The translations under genes and the position numbers were made by a program. Source: Humulus lupulus (lineage: Eukaryota > Streptophyta > Magnoliopsida > Rosales > Cannabaceae). From it: DNA of 64,000 nt. Of this stretch, positions 12,524 through 24,824 are shown piece by piece. The stretch covers positions 118,424,903 through 118,488,902 of the forward strand of contig NC_084802.1 of the NCBI RefSeq assembly GCF_963169125.1, in the 5' to 3' direction. Position 1 is the stretch's first letter. Each line of letters begins with the position of its first letter. The notes below the pieces were generated by a model, which saw only the letters and a program-made list of their open reading frames with translations, ran no database searches and was not told where the DNA came from.

Positions 12524-12738
12524 AAAAGTTATACATAATTATTAAAAAGACACTTGTTCAACTTCCAACCATTGTATTTTTTTGAAATGGGAAGAATGGG
12601 AAGTGAATAGGTGTATGTTTAATATTATGTTTAATTTTTATTAATTAATTTCGAAAAAATACGATGGTAAATTGAACAATTGCTTTTGTTTAATGGGATG
12701 TTGAACCAGTGTCTTTTTAATAATTATGTATAATTTTT
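12524..12738. repeat. Short inverted-repeat element (MITE-like)
   Basis: Arms 12524-12562 and 12700-12738 are 39 bases each and inverted, with two mismatches. The core is ATACATAATTATTAAAAAGA. A second, inner match (ATTGTATTTTTT against AAAAAATACGATGG) lies at 12571-12584 and 12655-12666. Two more copies of the right arm lie beyond element A at 25441-25620 and would have been adjacent before A inserted. No coding capacity. It could be a MITE or a locally rearranged repeat. Confidence 0.55.
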
Positions 12739-12750
12739 ATTAAATAATTT

Positions 12751-13360
12751 TGTTTACCCAAAAATAGCTTTTGATGACATGGCAAGATCAACCTACACAT
12801 GGCAGGCACATGGCAACTTTAATTGAATGAATCCTGTTCGACCATCTACCAGAGAGTTATTGATTTATCAAGCCTCACGCTTAGGTACGACCAGTCTGGT
12901 CGCATATTTTCATTTACTTCATTTTGGATATGCAATCTTGTAATATTTGCATTAATTATATTTTCTTTTATTACCATGATACGCAAGTCTTAATTGTAAT
13001 TAAGGCCCATCGGCCCATGTAACCTTCTTGAGCTTATAAATAAGACTCAAAGGGCTCAAGGGAAGGGACTTTTGAATTTTGGATCTTTGTATCCTGAAAG
13101 AAGAATATAGTGTGATTATTCACCGAAGTTGTAATCTTCCCAAGGCTTGTGAAACTTGTGGACCCTAGTTCATTGATCACAGTGTTGGGATTCAATATCA
13201 ATAAGCACACTAAGTGGACGTATGTTATTACCATTCAATTGGGGCTGAACCACTATAAATCATTTGTGTCATTTGTTTTCCATTTGAATTTCTTCTTGTT
13301 TTCATCTCATTTTCTATCGTTTATCTGATTCTGTGTCGTTGACCAATTTGAGGGTCAACA
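12751..13360 (+). repeat. Element A 5' LTR
   Basis: It runs from TGTTTACCC to GGGTCAACA, 610 bases. The TATA box TTATAAATAA is at 13034-13043. A perfect odd palindrome, CGACCAG-T-CTGGTCG, lies at 12888-12902 in the U3 part. The primer site follows directly. Confidence 0.93.
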
Positions 13361-13381
13361 TTTTTGTGCTTTCGTTGAGAG
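13361..13381 (+). other. Element A primer binding site
   Basis: TTTTTGTGCTTTCGTTGAGAG directly follows the LTR and corresponds to TTTGGTGCTTTCATTGAGAG in element C. The primer tRNA is not identified here. Changes at the expected TGG show decay. Confidence 0.6.
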
Positions 13382-13408
13382 ACGAAATCAAGACTTCAAG
13401 ATGAAAAA

Positions 13409-15540
13409 ATGGCTAAGACATCCAAGAAGACGGAGCAGACTGGTGGCGCTGCATCAACCCAGCCTCCACCACCAAATGTTGTTGAAGATGAGCCCCAGTT
13501 GGACTTTGAAGAGAAAGAAATGGATTCTAAAACCCTGAGGACAACACTGAGTGTGTTGCAAGGGAGTTGGCCAGTCTGAGGGCCAATCAAGAGAATACAC
13601 CTGAGATGTTGGCATTGCAACAAAGGGAAATCAAACGCCAACGCCAAGAACATAATGAGCGGCAGGCAGACATGGACCGCCGGTAGAGAGATGCCACTAC
13701 CGCCTTAGATGTAGCCATTCAGTTGGCCCGGGGGCAAGCTGTACCGACTTCTCAACCGGATCAGCCACCAAGCGTACTCCCACAACGGGCCCCAAACCCG
13801 AGTCCTCAGCTTCAGCCGGTGAGCCCTCAAAGGCCGGAGCAGCCACCTGTTGCTCAACAGGATATCCTAATTCATGATCTTGAGCATCAACAACTTTCTC
13901 GCGCTGGTCAGGATAATCCCCAGCGTCAAAGGTAGAGTAGGTCGAGTAGCCTCCCCGAAACCCTAGATGCCCGATGGCTGATGAGCAAAATCCACCGAGC
14001 AGGGGGCAATATCCTTCTGCTAATAGAAGGTACGCCGAGTCAGGATCTGCGGTCAGGGGTCCCCCACGGCATGGTAATGCCCGGGGACCTACTGACCAAT
14101 GCAGGCCTCCCCCTAGTGCTCGGGAGGTGCCAGCTAGAGGGGGGAACAGCGCGACCACCGGTCGCACCATAGTCGGCTGCAGTTCAGGGACGACCATGAC
14201 TATAATGAAGCTGACTTCGGCAGAAGGAATGTTGGTCGAGGGCGAGAAGAAAGAGGTGGAGAAAGGAACGCCCCACCTAGAGAAAATATGCCTACGAGCT
14301 AGAACACTGGGGGCAGCCTATGCAGCCTAAGGTCTTTGATCGGTTGGGCGCTAGTGAGCAAAGACGCAGAGATGATGACCTAAGGGACATGCTCAACGAC
14401 AACTGTGAAAGACACGATGAGTATGCTCCTTCGGCACCAGTCGCCCCAGCGATCCCAGATGATGTACAGGCCCAAATTGATGCATTAAACCAGACTATCC
14501 AGTAGCTGGTAGGGTGTCGGACATACCACATCGAGTATGATCGGAGAAGAGGCACTCTGTTCATACAAAGAATAGCTGTGGTGGAAACCCCCAACAAATT
14601 CAAGATGCCAGTATTGCCAAACTTTGATGGGTACGGGGACCCAGTATCTCACGTGAATAAGTTCGAGATACAAATGGACATCGAGAAGGTGTCAGATGAT
14701 GCTCGCTGTAGAATCTTTTCGGCCACCCTATCTGACACTACTCAGGAGTGGTTTTTTAAATTCCCTCATGCTAGCATAGTATCATGGGAAATGTTCATGA
14801 GGGAATTCTACGGGCAATTCTACATTGGTCCTGTGCACCCAACTGAAGCCAATCAGCTGGTCGAGATACGCTAGAAGGAGGGAGAATCCTTGAAGGAATA
14901 TGTCCAGCGTTTCATGCGAGCAGCTGCTGGGGCTAAAACAGTTGGCAATGAAGGAAAATGATGGCCCTTACTACTGGAGTAAGGTGCCATTCTCCCCTCT
15001 GGAACAACTTAAGAAAGAATGGGGTGAAGAGCACCCAGGAGTTTCTTGATTAAGCAGATCGATACATTAAGCTCGAGGATGCGATTGCCAACAAGGGGAA
15101 ATCTCCTGCAAAAGACAAGGGACCAAAAGAAGATCCTGCTAAAGACGCCAATGGGTCAGATAAACCCAATGGCAACGACAAAGGCAACAAGAATGACAAA
15201 AATAGTGGAAAAAGGGCAAACGCTGAACCATCGACATCCAAAAATAAGCGCCCTAAGGGCAATAGGTATGAGCCAAGGTTCACCAAATACACAGCCCTTG
15301 TTGAGATCAGAGCAGAGGTGTACCAGGCAACCAGCTCCAATGTCCATTACAAGCAACCAACGCCAATAAGGAAGGATATCTCCAAGAGAGATACAACAAA
15401 GTTTTGTCATTTCCACAACGACTACGGTCATGACACTAATGAGTGTAACTAGCTGAAAGATGAGATTGAGTTCCTAATCAGATAGGGACACCTGAGGAGA
15501 TACGTACGAGCCACTAGAGGTTCTCAGTGAGAGGCTCAAG
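13409..15540 (+). pseudogene. Element A gag
   Basis: The start is ATG 13409 (MAKTSKKTEQTGGAA), matching the gag start of element B at 52981. A proline- and glutamine-rich linker follows. The capsid domain is at about 14570-14960: LPNFDGYGDPVSHVNKFE, then QEWFFKF, then W.MF.REFYGQF, then EYVQRFMRAA (Retrotrans_gag family). A basic G/N/K-rich linker is at 15060-15250. A zinc-knuckle-like CHFHNDYGHDTNEC lies at about 15405-15446. Breaks seen against B are a one-base loss near 13565, TAG at 14504 and 14872, a one-base loss near 14953, and TAG at 15450-15452. Confidence 0.85.
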
Positions 15541-15699
15541 GAGGCACCGAGCAGGTACCTGTACGCCAACGCTCGCCACCTTTACAGCCAACTCCTGTGG
15601 TAGGTACGTTGTTAACCATCTATGGCGGCCCACACCTTGTAGGAGATAGTGGGAGGGCAAGGGAGTGATACGCTTAGACCTTACGCCACGACCAGGACA

Positions 15700-16200
15700 T
15701 CGAGATGCTAAATGTGGAGGAGCGAACTCCCAAAAATGCTCGAACAAAGGAAGAGCTAATAACTTTCTCTAAGCTTGACGCTTAGCATGCCCGATTTCCT
15801 CATTCGAACCCTCTGGTCGTGGATGTCCAAATAGCCAACATGATGGTCAAAAGGGTGTTAGTTGACACAGGGAGCTCCGTAAATATTTTGTACACGTCTT
15901 CATTGGAAAGAATGAAGTTGTCAGTGAAGGACCTAGAGCCATGCAACCAAACCATTTATGGTTTTTATGGCAAAGGGATCGCGCCAACGGGGTCGATTAG
16001 GCTTCCAATTACAGCGAGAATTGCACTTCTGAACAGGACATTACTCACTACTTTTATAGTAGTTGATTTTCCTTCCGCATACAATGCCGTAATTGGAAGA
16101 CTCATTCTAGTCGACCTGGGAGCTGTAACCTCAGATTGGTACCTTGCCATGAAATTCCCAATCGTGGAAGAGGTAGGATGCATATTGGGAAACTAGAGAG
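15700..16200 (+). pseudogene. Element A aspartic protease
   Basis: The retropepsin-like domain has the active-site triplet in VLVDTGSSVNIL (about 15855-15890), then GSIRLPITA and a flap/second motif AYNAVIGR (about 16080-16100). It would cut the gag-pol polyprotein. The open frame 15819-16196 ends in TAG where B continues with NQREARECYN. It lies between gag and reverse transcriptase as in all Tat elements. Confidence 0.85.
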
Positions 16201-16444
16201 AAGCGAGGGAATGCTATAATTCCTCGATATCTAAGGCAAAGAGAGGTGGATCGAGGGAGGACACTAGAAAAGAGTTGCAGCTAGCCAATGAAACACAAGC
16301 CCAATCAGGTGATCGCATCTCCAAATAGGGTGTTGCCCAAAGTGAGGATAGGGATTTAGATCCTCGCTTTGGGGATTTTGATGAAGAAATAGGACTGATC
16401 GAGGACCTCGAAGAGGCAGATCCGACTAGGGTTGTGAAAGTCAG

Positions 16445-17760
16445 TAAAACTTAGAGACAACAATAAAGCAAAAGCTGGTGGAATTTTTAAAGAAAAACCA
16501 AGAAGTCTTTGCCTGGTCGCATAAAGACATGGTTGGGATTGACCCAGCAGTTATCAGGCATGTCCTGAACATAGATAAAAGTTTTCCACCGATGCAACAG
16601 AAAAGAAGGCTGCTCGACAAAGATAGATGGAAGGCTCTAAAGGAAGAAGTCGAGAAGCTAAAGGAGAACAGATTCATCAGGGTAGCGTTTTATCCATTGT
16701 GGCTCTCTAATCCCGTACTAGTACCCAATCCGAATGGCAAGTGGAGAACATGTGTGGATTTCACAGATCTTAATAAAGCATGCCTGAAAGATTTTTTCCC
16801 TCTCCCAAGGATCGACTAGCTGGTCGATGCCACTTCAGGGCACGAGATCCTATCATTTATGGATGCATACTCTGGGTACAATCAGATTAATATGCACCCA
16901 CCTGACGAGGATCACACTAGCTTTTGAACCGATACACGGCTTTACTATTACAAAGTAATGCCCTTCGGTTTGAAAAATGCTGGTGCAACTTACCAGCGAC
17001 TAGTCAATCACATGTTTAAAGAGTTGATCGGAACAAACATGGAAGTATTATTTGATGACATGCTGGTTAAGTCAAAAATGGCAGAAGAACATGTAGGGGA
17101 CTTGCAAGAGTGCTTCAACATCTTGAACAAATATCAGATGATGCTGAATCCCCTCAAGTTTTCTTTCGGAGTTGGATCAGGGAAATTTTTGGGATTTATA
17201 GTGAACTCACGGGGAATTGAAGCTAATCCCGAAAAAATCAAGGCCCTGGTCGATATGAAATCGCCAATAAAGATATAAGATGTTCAAAGTTTAACCGGAA
17301 GGATTGCCGTTCTAAGTAGATTTATCTCCAAATCAATTGACAAGTGTGTCCCATTTTTTAATCTACTTAGGGGGAATAAGAAATTCGAGTGGACGGAGGA
17401 ATGCAAGCAGGCTTTCCAGGCTTTAAAGTCTCATATGTCGCATTCACTGATCCTATCAAAGCCGGTTGAAAAAGAAACTTTGTTAATCTATTTGGCGGTC
17501 ACAGAATATGCTGCTAATGCTGTCTTGGTAAGAGAGGAGGAAAATGTGCAAAAAACTGTATATTATGTAAGCAAAAGGCTAACAGGAGCAGAGCTGCGGT
17601 ATTCGCCCATCAAAAAATTAGCCTACTGCTTGATCTTAGCCTCCAAAAAGTTGTGGCCATACTTTCATGCTCACCCCATCACAGTACTAACTGACCAGGC
17701 CCTACGACAAGTCCTGCAGAAACCAGAGGCCGCTGGTTGATTATTGAATTGGGCAGTCAA
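16445..17760 (+). pseudogene. Element A reverse transcriptase and RNase H
   Basis: Motifs in order are HVLNIDKSFPPMQQKRR, RVAFYPLWLSNPVLVPN, GKWRTCVDFTDLNKAC, FMDAYSGYNQI, MPFGLKNAGATYQRLVN and the catalytic box. That box reads LFDDM rather than YVDDM, so Y and V are replaced but both aspartates stay. The first RNase H follows (LAVTEYAANAVLV, YVSKRLTGAELRYSPIKKL, HPITVLTDQ). Stops are at 16818 (CAG to TAG against B), 16926, 17276 and 17738. Confidence 0.88.
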
Positions 17761-18380
17761 ACTTGGGCAGTTTGAAACTTTGTACTTAAACGAGCAGCAA
17801 TAAAAGGACAAGCTCTAGCCGACTTTGTCGCAGATCTCATTGGGCTTCCAGACAGCGAACAGATAGAAGAGCCTGAGCCTCAAAGCCAAACTCCCTCTTG
17901 GAAGTTGTTTATAGACGGTTCTTCTAATGAACGTCACACTGGAGCCAGAGTGATTTTGTTAACACCTGAAGGACATCGATTCCATTGCACAATCAGATTC
18001 AACTTCACAGCATCCAACAACGAAGCCGAGTATGAAGCGCTGCTCACAGGTTTACGATTATCCAGGGACATGAACATAAAGTCACTTGAAATTTATAGTG
18101 ACTCCTAGTTGGTGGTTAATCAGATTACTGGAGAGTATCAGGCCAGGGGTCTAAAGATGGTTGCTTACTTGAACAAAGCAAAGGATTTTTTGGCATAGTT
18201 TGAAAGATATACTCTCCGGCAAGTACCTCGCGACCAGAACTCAAACGCTGATACCTTGGCTAAATTAGCGAGTGCAAAGGATGCCAACACACTGAATATA
18301 GTGCCTGTTGAACGACTGTACACACCAAGCTTTAGAACAGAAGAAACCTCTCTGGTAATTCAGGCAGCGGATACATGAAT
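17761..18380 (+). pseudogene. Element A second (archaeal-type) RNase H
   Basis: WKLFIDGSSNE, then ASNNEAEYEALLTGLRL, then LEIYSDS give the D-E-D metal-binding pattern of the additional RNase H that marks the Tat clade. TAG at 18106-18108 replaces the Gln of SDSQLVV. The same stop is present in elements B and C. A further TAG at 18198 and TGA at 18376 follow. The tail (NSNADTLAKLASAKD) leads to integrase. Confidence 0.85.
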
Positions 18381-19611
18381 GGTACCTTTCACTGAGTACT
18401 TGGCGCATGGAGTGTTGTCAACGGACAGAAACAAAGCAAGGAACCTCTAGGGGCTGGCTACTCGGTTTATCCTAGTCCACAGAATTCTATACCAAAGGGG
18501 GTACTCAATGCCACTCCTAAGGTGTGTCTCAAAGGAAAAGGCCACATAATTAATGCGAGAAGTCAATGAAGGTTTTTGCGGAGATCAAGTTGGGGGACAG
18601 AGTTTATCGAAAAAGATCCTAAGGCAAGGATACTTCTGGCCAACAATGAATGAAGACTCATTGGACTTTGTTCGAAAATGCGACAAGTGCCATAGATTCT
18701 CCAAGATTCCATGAGCGGCCCCTAATGAGCTAAAACAAATGCAAAGTCTGTGGCCATTCGTAGTATGAGGAATAGACTTAATTGGGTCTTTGCCCACAGG
18801 AAAGGGCGGCGTCAAATACACCATGGTGGCTGTTGATTACTTCACGAAGTGGGCTTAAGCTGAGCCACTTGCAACCATAACGACTAAGAAAGTGCTGGAT
18901 TTTGTGGTCAAGAACATAGTGTGTCGCTATGGATTGCCAAGAAAAATCGTCTCAGACAAAGGCACGCAGTTTGATAGTGATCTATTCACCGATTTTTGTG
19001 AAAGGCACAAGATTGTCAAAAGCTTTTCTTCAGTAGCTTATCCACAGGAAAATGGACAAGTTGAGGCTGTCAACAAGACACTAAAGGATATTCTGAAGAA
19101 AAGGCTTGAAGAAGCAAAAGGGGCATGGCCAGAACAGTTGCCTGAAGTCCTCTAGTCGTATGAAACATCCCATCGAACAACAACAGGTCACTCTCCATTT
19201 TCCCTGGTATATGGATATGAAGCTATGTTTCCTGTTGAATTGGCTCCACCATCGCATCGAAGGATAACATACGACCAAGACTCCAACAGTCAATTATTGA
19301 TGGAATCTTTGGATTTGGTCGATGAAAGGCGCGAGCAAGCCCAACTCCAAGTAGCAGCTTACCAACAAAAGGTCGCCCGGTATTTCAACTCTAAAGTACG
19401 TGAAAGAAAATTTAATGTGGGAGATTTGGTACTTAGAAGAGTTTTCCTTAACACCCGCGATCAAGCTGCCGGAGTACTTGGACCCAACTGGGAGGGGCCA
19501 TACCAAATAGTAGAAGTCCTCCATCCAGGTACCTATAAACTTGCTCGCTTAAATGGAGATCTTATTCTTCGTTATTGGAATGGAGAACACCCACACAAAT
19601 ACTATCAATAA
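18381..19611 (+). pseudogene. Element A integrase
   Basis: The HHCC zinc finger (VNEGFCGD ... RKCDKC) is followed by the catalytic core with D in GIDLIGSLPTGKGG, D in IVSDKGTQFDS and E in YPQENGQVEAVNK. The C-terminal part VGDLVLRRVF, LGPNWEGPYQI, YKLARLNG ends NGEHPHKYYQ with TAA at 19609-19611. Stops include 18712 (TGA), 18769 (TGG to TGA), 18856 and 19153 (TGG to TAG). The catalytic triad itself is still readable. Confidence 0.88.
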
Positions 19612-20291
19612 ACAATTCTTCTTAGTGAATTGGCTTGTATTAATTTTACTTCTTACAAGTTTATGAACAAGGGTTAGTCAATTATGTGACTGATCGCTTA
19701 TAAGTGTAAGATCAATTTTGATCACTCGTATAGACACGATTGTCCATTTATTAAGAGAAATATAAGGGACTGTGCGCAACCAGTTACTCTTGCTAACTAT
19801 TGTATTTATTACAAGTATTTGCTCATTACGTGTGTTGTTTTTCCATATTATCATTGTCCATTTGTTTTACTCATTACGAGCAGAAATGTTCGAACAGGTC
19901 TTGGTCATGGCAAGTGACTGAGGACCTTAAGCTCCTCAACCACTTGAGGGGCATACAAGGCACCTAGCAGGCAAAGCATATCAATAAGCATATGTAAACA
20001 TACGAGAAAAATAAGTGAAAGCATGCTACGGTACTTAGAGTATTTTTTAATTTTGTTAAATCAAACCAAAGTACTATGCTAAGTTTGGTCATGTGAACAG
20101 ATGTTATAATCAGCAAAAATATTATAATATCAAAAAAGAATTCTTTTACACCACGAGCAGTTACTACTCAGATGTAATTGTCTGTTAAAAGGAAAAATAT
20201 AATTTGTCTTGACATCACGAACCATAGTTCGCGTTTTAAATTAAAACCTAAATAAAAACAGATAAAGTTATGAAGCAGCTGGAGGATCCTG
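19612..20291. other. Element A convergent interval between pol and antisense gene
   Basis: No gene. It is about 0.68 kb and clearly related to 59222-59913 in element B (for example GAAAGCATGCTACGGTACTT at about 20019 and 59620). The 3' ends of sense pol and the antisense gene face each other across it. Confidence 0.6.
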
Positions 20292-23200
20292 CTAAGGCTT
20301 TTGTGGCTGCTGATCGACTGTGACCCCAGCATCTTCATTGGCACCCTCAATGCCTGTTGCTAGTGAGATCTCGGGAGACCCTTGAGCCTTCTCTTCCTCT
20401 AAGCAAGCAGTGCACCTTGCTAGCTCAGCCTCCTTTATATGATCTGGTAGGTAGGAAAAGTCAGCGTTGGGGTTGCATTTCCAGAACATGTAGAAACACT
20501 GAAATGCCGCCCCCTCATATTTCTCGAGGTTGCGGGCGTTCGCCTCCTCCTTATCAGCAGTCTCCTTGTGGCTTATCTCCAGCTCCATTTGGAGTTTGTT
20601 GGCTTCCCGATAGTTGATCAGCGAGGCCTCCTTATACTTCTCCCTGGAAGCGATGATCTGGGTAATTGATGCTTCCTTTTTCTTCAGATCCTCTTCGAGA
20701 GAGGTGAGTTTGGCCTCAGCTGTTTGCAACGCTTCAGTATGCTTCGCCTCAACCTCCTTGAGCTGCTCGACATGTTTGGCCTCAGCCATGCTGAGCTGAT
20801 CACTGATTCTCTGTTCGAACTGAGCAGTCAGTGTCCTCGAGCACCGCCAACCGGAGCTCATGGTGAGAACTCCCTGCGACCAGAAAAAGATAAAGCTGTT
20901 AGTGGGAATAAATTGACAAGGTAAATTGGTAAAGCATAATAAGAACGACGACTCACGCTAAGCACTTCGTTCAGCGCACGGTTGAAAATTTGGTCGACCT
21001 CCATAGAGTCAGTCTCGTGGATGGCCTCTAGGTTGCGTCAGTGCCTTGTTAGCTTAGTCAGCCTATCTTTGGCTGAGTTAAGGACCACGTTTGTGAGAGC
21101 TTCTCCTGGAGCTTTTTCTGGATGACCAGAAGGTGTCTGGTCAGTGGAAGCTGGAGGAATGATTGTTATATTATTTTATAATATAATGTAATATTATATT
21201 ATATTATAATATAATGTTTAGATTAAATAAATGTGACAAAGTGTGTCACATATTGTAACATATAATAGAGAGTTACAATATTTAGATATATGAGATATAT
21301 CCAAATAATGTAACATATTTGGTGCTACAAATTTGTAACTTCCAAATATTACCCTTTATTGTGTAAAATTGTTGTTACACAATATTGAGATGAATTTCAT
21401 AAAGCCATATGTGATACGGCTGTTAGAGATATGATTTTAACCCCAATAATGTGTTTTAGGAGTTACAAAATCATTTGGGAGGGTTTGGAACCGTTTGGAA
21501 AAACAACACATTTTTAAGTACTGAAATTGGTTGGTGGCCGCGGCCTGTGGGACAGAGACCAGTGGCCGCGGCCACTAATGTCTCTGGTCGCGGCCGTAGG
21601 CCAAAAAACTGACCAATTTTCAGTTTTTTCCATCTTTGTTGAACGACTCAAAAAACCCAAATAACTCCCAAATCTCTTTTTTAATTCCATATTAATCCAA
21701 TTAAACATTGGTAACAGCCATGGGGGTTGGTGGAATTTGAAATTCAAAGGGTGTCTCTAAACTCTATAAATAGGAGCCTATAGCTCACTTGTAAGACACA
21801 ACATTTCTATCCATTAGAGCACTTGGCTAGAAACACCTTGAGGCTTGATAATTCTAGAAAGCTTTTCCAATATCTGAGAGAGATCCCTTAGTGCTTGAGT
21901 TAGGGGGAAATAAGCTTTTGGACAAAGGTTTTAAACCTTGTTCAAGTTGGTAATCCCCAACCCTCTTCACTTAGGTTGTGTAAGTGAGAGTTTCTTGCAT
22001 TTCTGTTCTTCTTTCTATTGTATTGTTTTCTTCTTATTCTCTTGTTCTTTTACTTGTATTTCTTGTTCAAGAGTTGTAATCTTTTCTTTTCTTTTGTTTC
22101 AAACACTTCTAGTTTACTTGTAACCTTTTGCTTAGAGTTGTATTTTACTATTCTCTTCTTCTTCATCATCCTCTTCATTTTCTTTGTTTATTTGTAATTT
22201 TTAGTTATAGAGTTGTAACCTTATTTAATCAATTCATATTTATTTGTAATATTATTGCATAGAGTTGTAATATTATTGTCAATTTCCATTGAGGCAAAAC
22301 AATTTTTCTTAACAATGATGTCAGCGAGAGCTGCAGGAGGAGTCTGTTCGACTGGAGCTGGTGGATTTTGATTGACAGGTGTTGGGGGAAGAGTTATCTC
22401 TTTGGTAGGAGTTGGTGCAGGAGGTTCTTTAGTTCAAGCCCTCTTTGTAAAGGGGTCGCTGCAGCCCTCCCCAGGTTGGCGCCTACTAGATTTCTTCGTG
22501 CTCGTTGGATTGGTATACAGGTCGAAGGCTCTCTCAGCAGGCATGTCAGCAAGGAAAGAAACCTATGAATAGTCAGGCGATATAATTAGAGGTGCTTACT
22601 AAGTCAAGGAAATAAGAGCAAAGAAATTATAAGTAAAGTACCTGAGCTACAACTACTGGTCACTACATTATTTACAGTACTACTGCTACACTCATTCTCT
22701 GGCTTAAAGAAGTTTGAATTTAAATTAGGCGTGTATATAAAGTTTCCATCCCTGTCAAATAAATGATAGGGAATGGGAAAACTGTCTAAGAGTGAGAAGT
22801 CAGTACCGTTCTCATCCAAAGACTCTAGAATAGACTCGGGATGCTTAGAAGCCTTTTGCTTGCCCTTTCCTAGTGGAGCTGAAGCAGCAGCTGCTCACGG
22901 GGCATTGGAGGGTTCCTTGATGGTCAATCCCGTCACCCTCCTCATCGGGGGTTGTGACACTTCTTGGTGTTGTTCGGGGGCTTCTCCACCAGTGGCACTC
23001 CCCTTTGTTGATTCCTTCACATCCTGGTGAGGTGCCAAAAGGCCGACCAACCTTACATTGTCCTCTGTGACCAGCTCTTTGACACTTTTTTCTATATCGG
23101 TCATGCTGGACAAAGATGCTGCTCGTATCTCCATCTCTGAAGTAGGAGCTGGTCGGTGCCATGGACCAGAATGGCATGAACGTTTTAAGGGATGTGCAGA

Positions 23201-24068
23201 AAAGCTAAAGGAAAATGAACGACCAAGGAATAAATGAATTACCTCCTTCTGTGAAGACCAGATTGTTGGCGACCAGGTCTGTTGTTAAAAAGTACTCCTA
23301 GAAGTATTTTCCCACATTGGAATTGTGGATGGTCTCACTCAGGAAGGTGTGAGAAGATTCCTGGTGGTAAAAATGGAAGAACCCCGTGTTGTTGTGATTG
23401 GGGTTGGACTTGAGATCAAACAGATAGTTGATCTCATGTGGCGTCAGGACGGGCCACTTCTTATGACTCTACAAGATATAGAGAGTAGAAAGCACTCTAT
23501 ACCCGTTTGGTGTTATTTGAAAAGGGAGTGACCTCAAAATAGTTGGCCGCCCCCTGAAAAAAAGATGAAGAGGCAAGGTTGCCCCTGCCTCAATATGATA
23601 TCTCGACCAAGCGCTGAAGGCATCCCCAGGAAGGTTCGCCCACTAGTCGATGGAGGGTTTGATTAAGGTTACCCCAGGAAGTCCGTACTTCTTGAGGTAA
23701 TTCATTACCATCCTAACAGTAATATTGCTAGGAGTTGCAACGTACCATTCGACCTCTAGTCGAAGGATGTCTCGAAGGCGGGCTTTTGTTTGGATTTCTG
23801 GCTGGGATGTGCTTTCGGGTGAAGGGTTGGTCGAAGGATTTTCAGCCCGAGGAGCAGGTTGTTTGGCAGGAGGAGAGGTTGTTTTATTTTTCTTTTGGGT
23901 GGTGGATTTTACTCGACCCATGTTTGATGGACTGGTCGAAGGTCTATTAGAAGGGGTATGAGAAAAAGGAATCTTCGGGATTAGTAACAACGGCTGTTCC
24001 TGATCTTTGAGCAACTGGGCGAGCAAGTCGTCGTCGATTGGCCTCTCACCTCCCCACGGGTCGTGCAT
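20292..24068 (-). pseudogene. Element A antisense extra gene (Tat aORF), multi-exon, disrupted
   Basis: The order on the - strand starts at ATG 24068 (MHDPWGGERPIDDDLLAQLL). Next comes a domain with VEWYVATPSN, NLPGDAFSAWSRYHIEAGATLPLH and FQITPNGYRVLSTLYIL, resembling the plant 'putative gypsy-type transposon' family. A donor GGAG|GTAATT is near 23243. An exon at about 23150-22642 contains MTDIEKSVKELVTEDN and PYHLFDRDGNFIYTPNL, with donor CTCAG|GTACTT. A linker exon (22545 to 20950) is split by the solo LTR at 21164-22314. The last exon (about 20870-20292) is a coiled coil ending AFQCFYMFWKCNPNADFSYLP. TGA at 21038-21040 is shared with B. The role of this product is unknown. Confidence 0.75.
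21164..22314 (+). repeat. Solo LTR inside element A, target duplication ATGAT
   Basis: It is bounded by TGTTATATT and TTCTTAACA, 1151 bases, with ATGAT at 21159-21163 and 22315-22319. The TATA box TCTATAAATAGG is at 21763-21774, so the + strand is likely. The first 60 bases are an AT repeat. A GC-rich island with CCGCGG at 21538 and 21566 and TCGCGGCC at 21588 stands out in otherwise AT-rich DNA. Clade not determined. It inserted after element A. Confidence 0.9.
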
Positions 24069-24152
24069 GAAAATCTGCGAACAGAGAATGGGAGATGAGA
24101 ATCTACAACCAAAGTACCAAGAAAATGGAAAAGTTGGAATAATGTTGCTCGT

Positions 24153-24175
24153 GTATAAAAGCTAAGCTTTTATAC
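24153..24175. promoter_or_regulatory. Palindromic TATA hairpin upstream of the antisense ATG (element A)
   Basis: Perfect 11-base arms GTATAAAAGCT flank a single A, and the flanks extend the pairing imperfectly to about 24141-24190. TATAAAA is thus present on both strands, some 85-107 bases before the antisense start at 24068. Element B has the same structure at 62627-62649. It may be a bidirectional core promoter, or a structure within the first intron. Confidence 0.5.
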
Positions 24176-24670
24176 GACCAGCAACATTCTAACAAAAACA
24201 CTAAATTCTATGTGAATAGTTTGAAAAACGGATTAAAAAGCAGAAGTGAAAAGTTTTTCTGAAAAATCTTTTTGACTCTGAGTTGGGGCGGGAAAAACCC
24301 AGTTTTTTCTATATGCTTAAAAATCAAAATTTTACTTTTAATAGTCCTAACTCCCGAACTGATTCCTAAGCCTCATGAAGTGTTATTCCTTTCTCCTATT
24401 ATGCTCGGACTTACGTACCCATTTACCCCAAAACAGTTTCTTCTAAGAACATTCAAGAACTCAAGGTCTGAAATAGATATTGCATGGCATCTCAACGACT
24501 GAAAAGCTTGAGAAACTTACTTGGATGAAGATTGGAGTAAATCTCTGAGACGCTAAGTCAGGTGGCTGGGGAAAAACTTCGTGGAATCGTCAAGACCGTC
24601 TGAGTTTCAGAGTTTTCGCCGCCTTGTTCTTCAGTTTTCTTGAGGAGAAAGTAAAAAGTGATTTTGGAGG

Positions 24671-24683
24671 GTTATTTATATTG
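24671..24683 (-). promoter_or_regulatory. Antisense TATA box, element A
   Basis: On the - strand ATATAAATAACC lies near the 3' end of the internal region. It is followed about 160 bases on by a donor-like CCAA|GTAAGTTTC (about 24519) and an acceptor-like TTCGCAG just before the antisense ATG. This layout matches B, C and D. Confidence 0.5.
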
Positions 24684-24810
24684 ATCGAGGAGCCATAATG
24701 ATATGATTGGTTGCCTTTTTCAAGAAGGCATGGGCAGCTCTGACATATTTGACAAGGTATACGAAAGGTCGGTTGTCTAAGTTTACTTTATACTGTTCGC
24801 AATAAAATAA

Positions 24811-24824
24811 ACTTGGGGGGCAAA
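24811..24824 (+). other. Element A polypurine tract
   Basis: ACTTGGGGGGCAAA directly precedes the 3' LTR. It is the plus-strand primer site. Confidence 0.85.

Noticed and set aside
13697..14197. 166-codon - strand frame opposite gag of element A (similar in B at 53473-53721 and 53957-54454)
   Set aside because: It mirrors the R/G/P-rich gag linker and capsid; codon content follows the sense gag, so it is a shadow.
15450..15452. Programmed gag-pol readthrough stop after the zinc knuckle in A and B
   Set aside because: The same elements have many other stops of the same CAG-to-TAG type, and no structure or readthrough context could be shown. Kept only as a minor option under shared stops.
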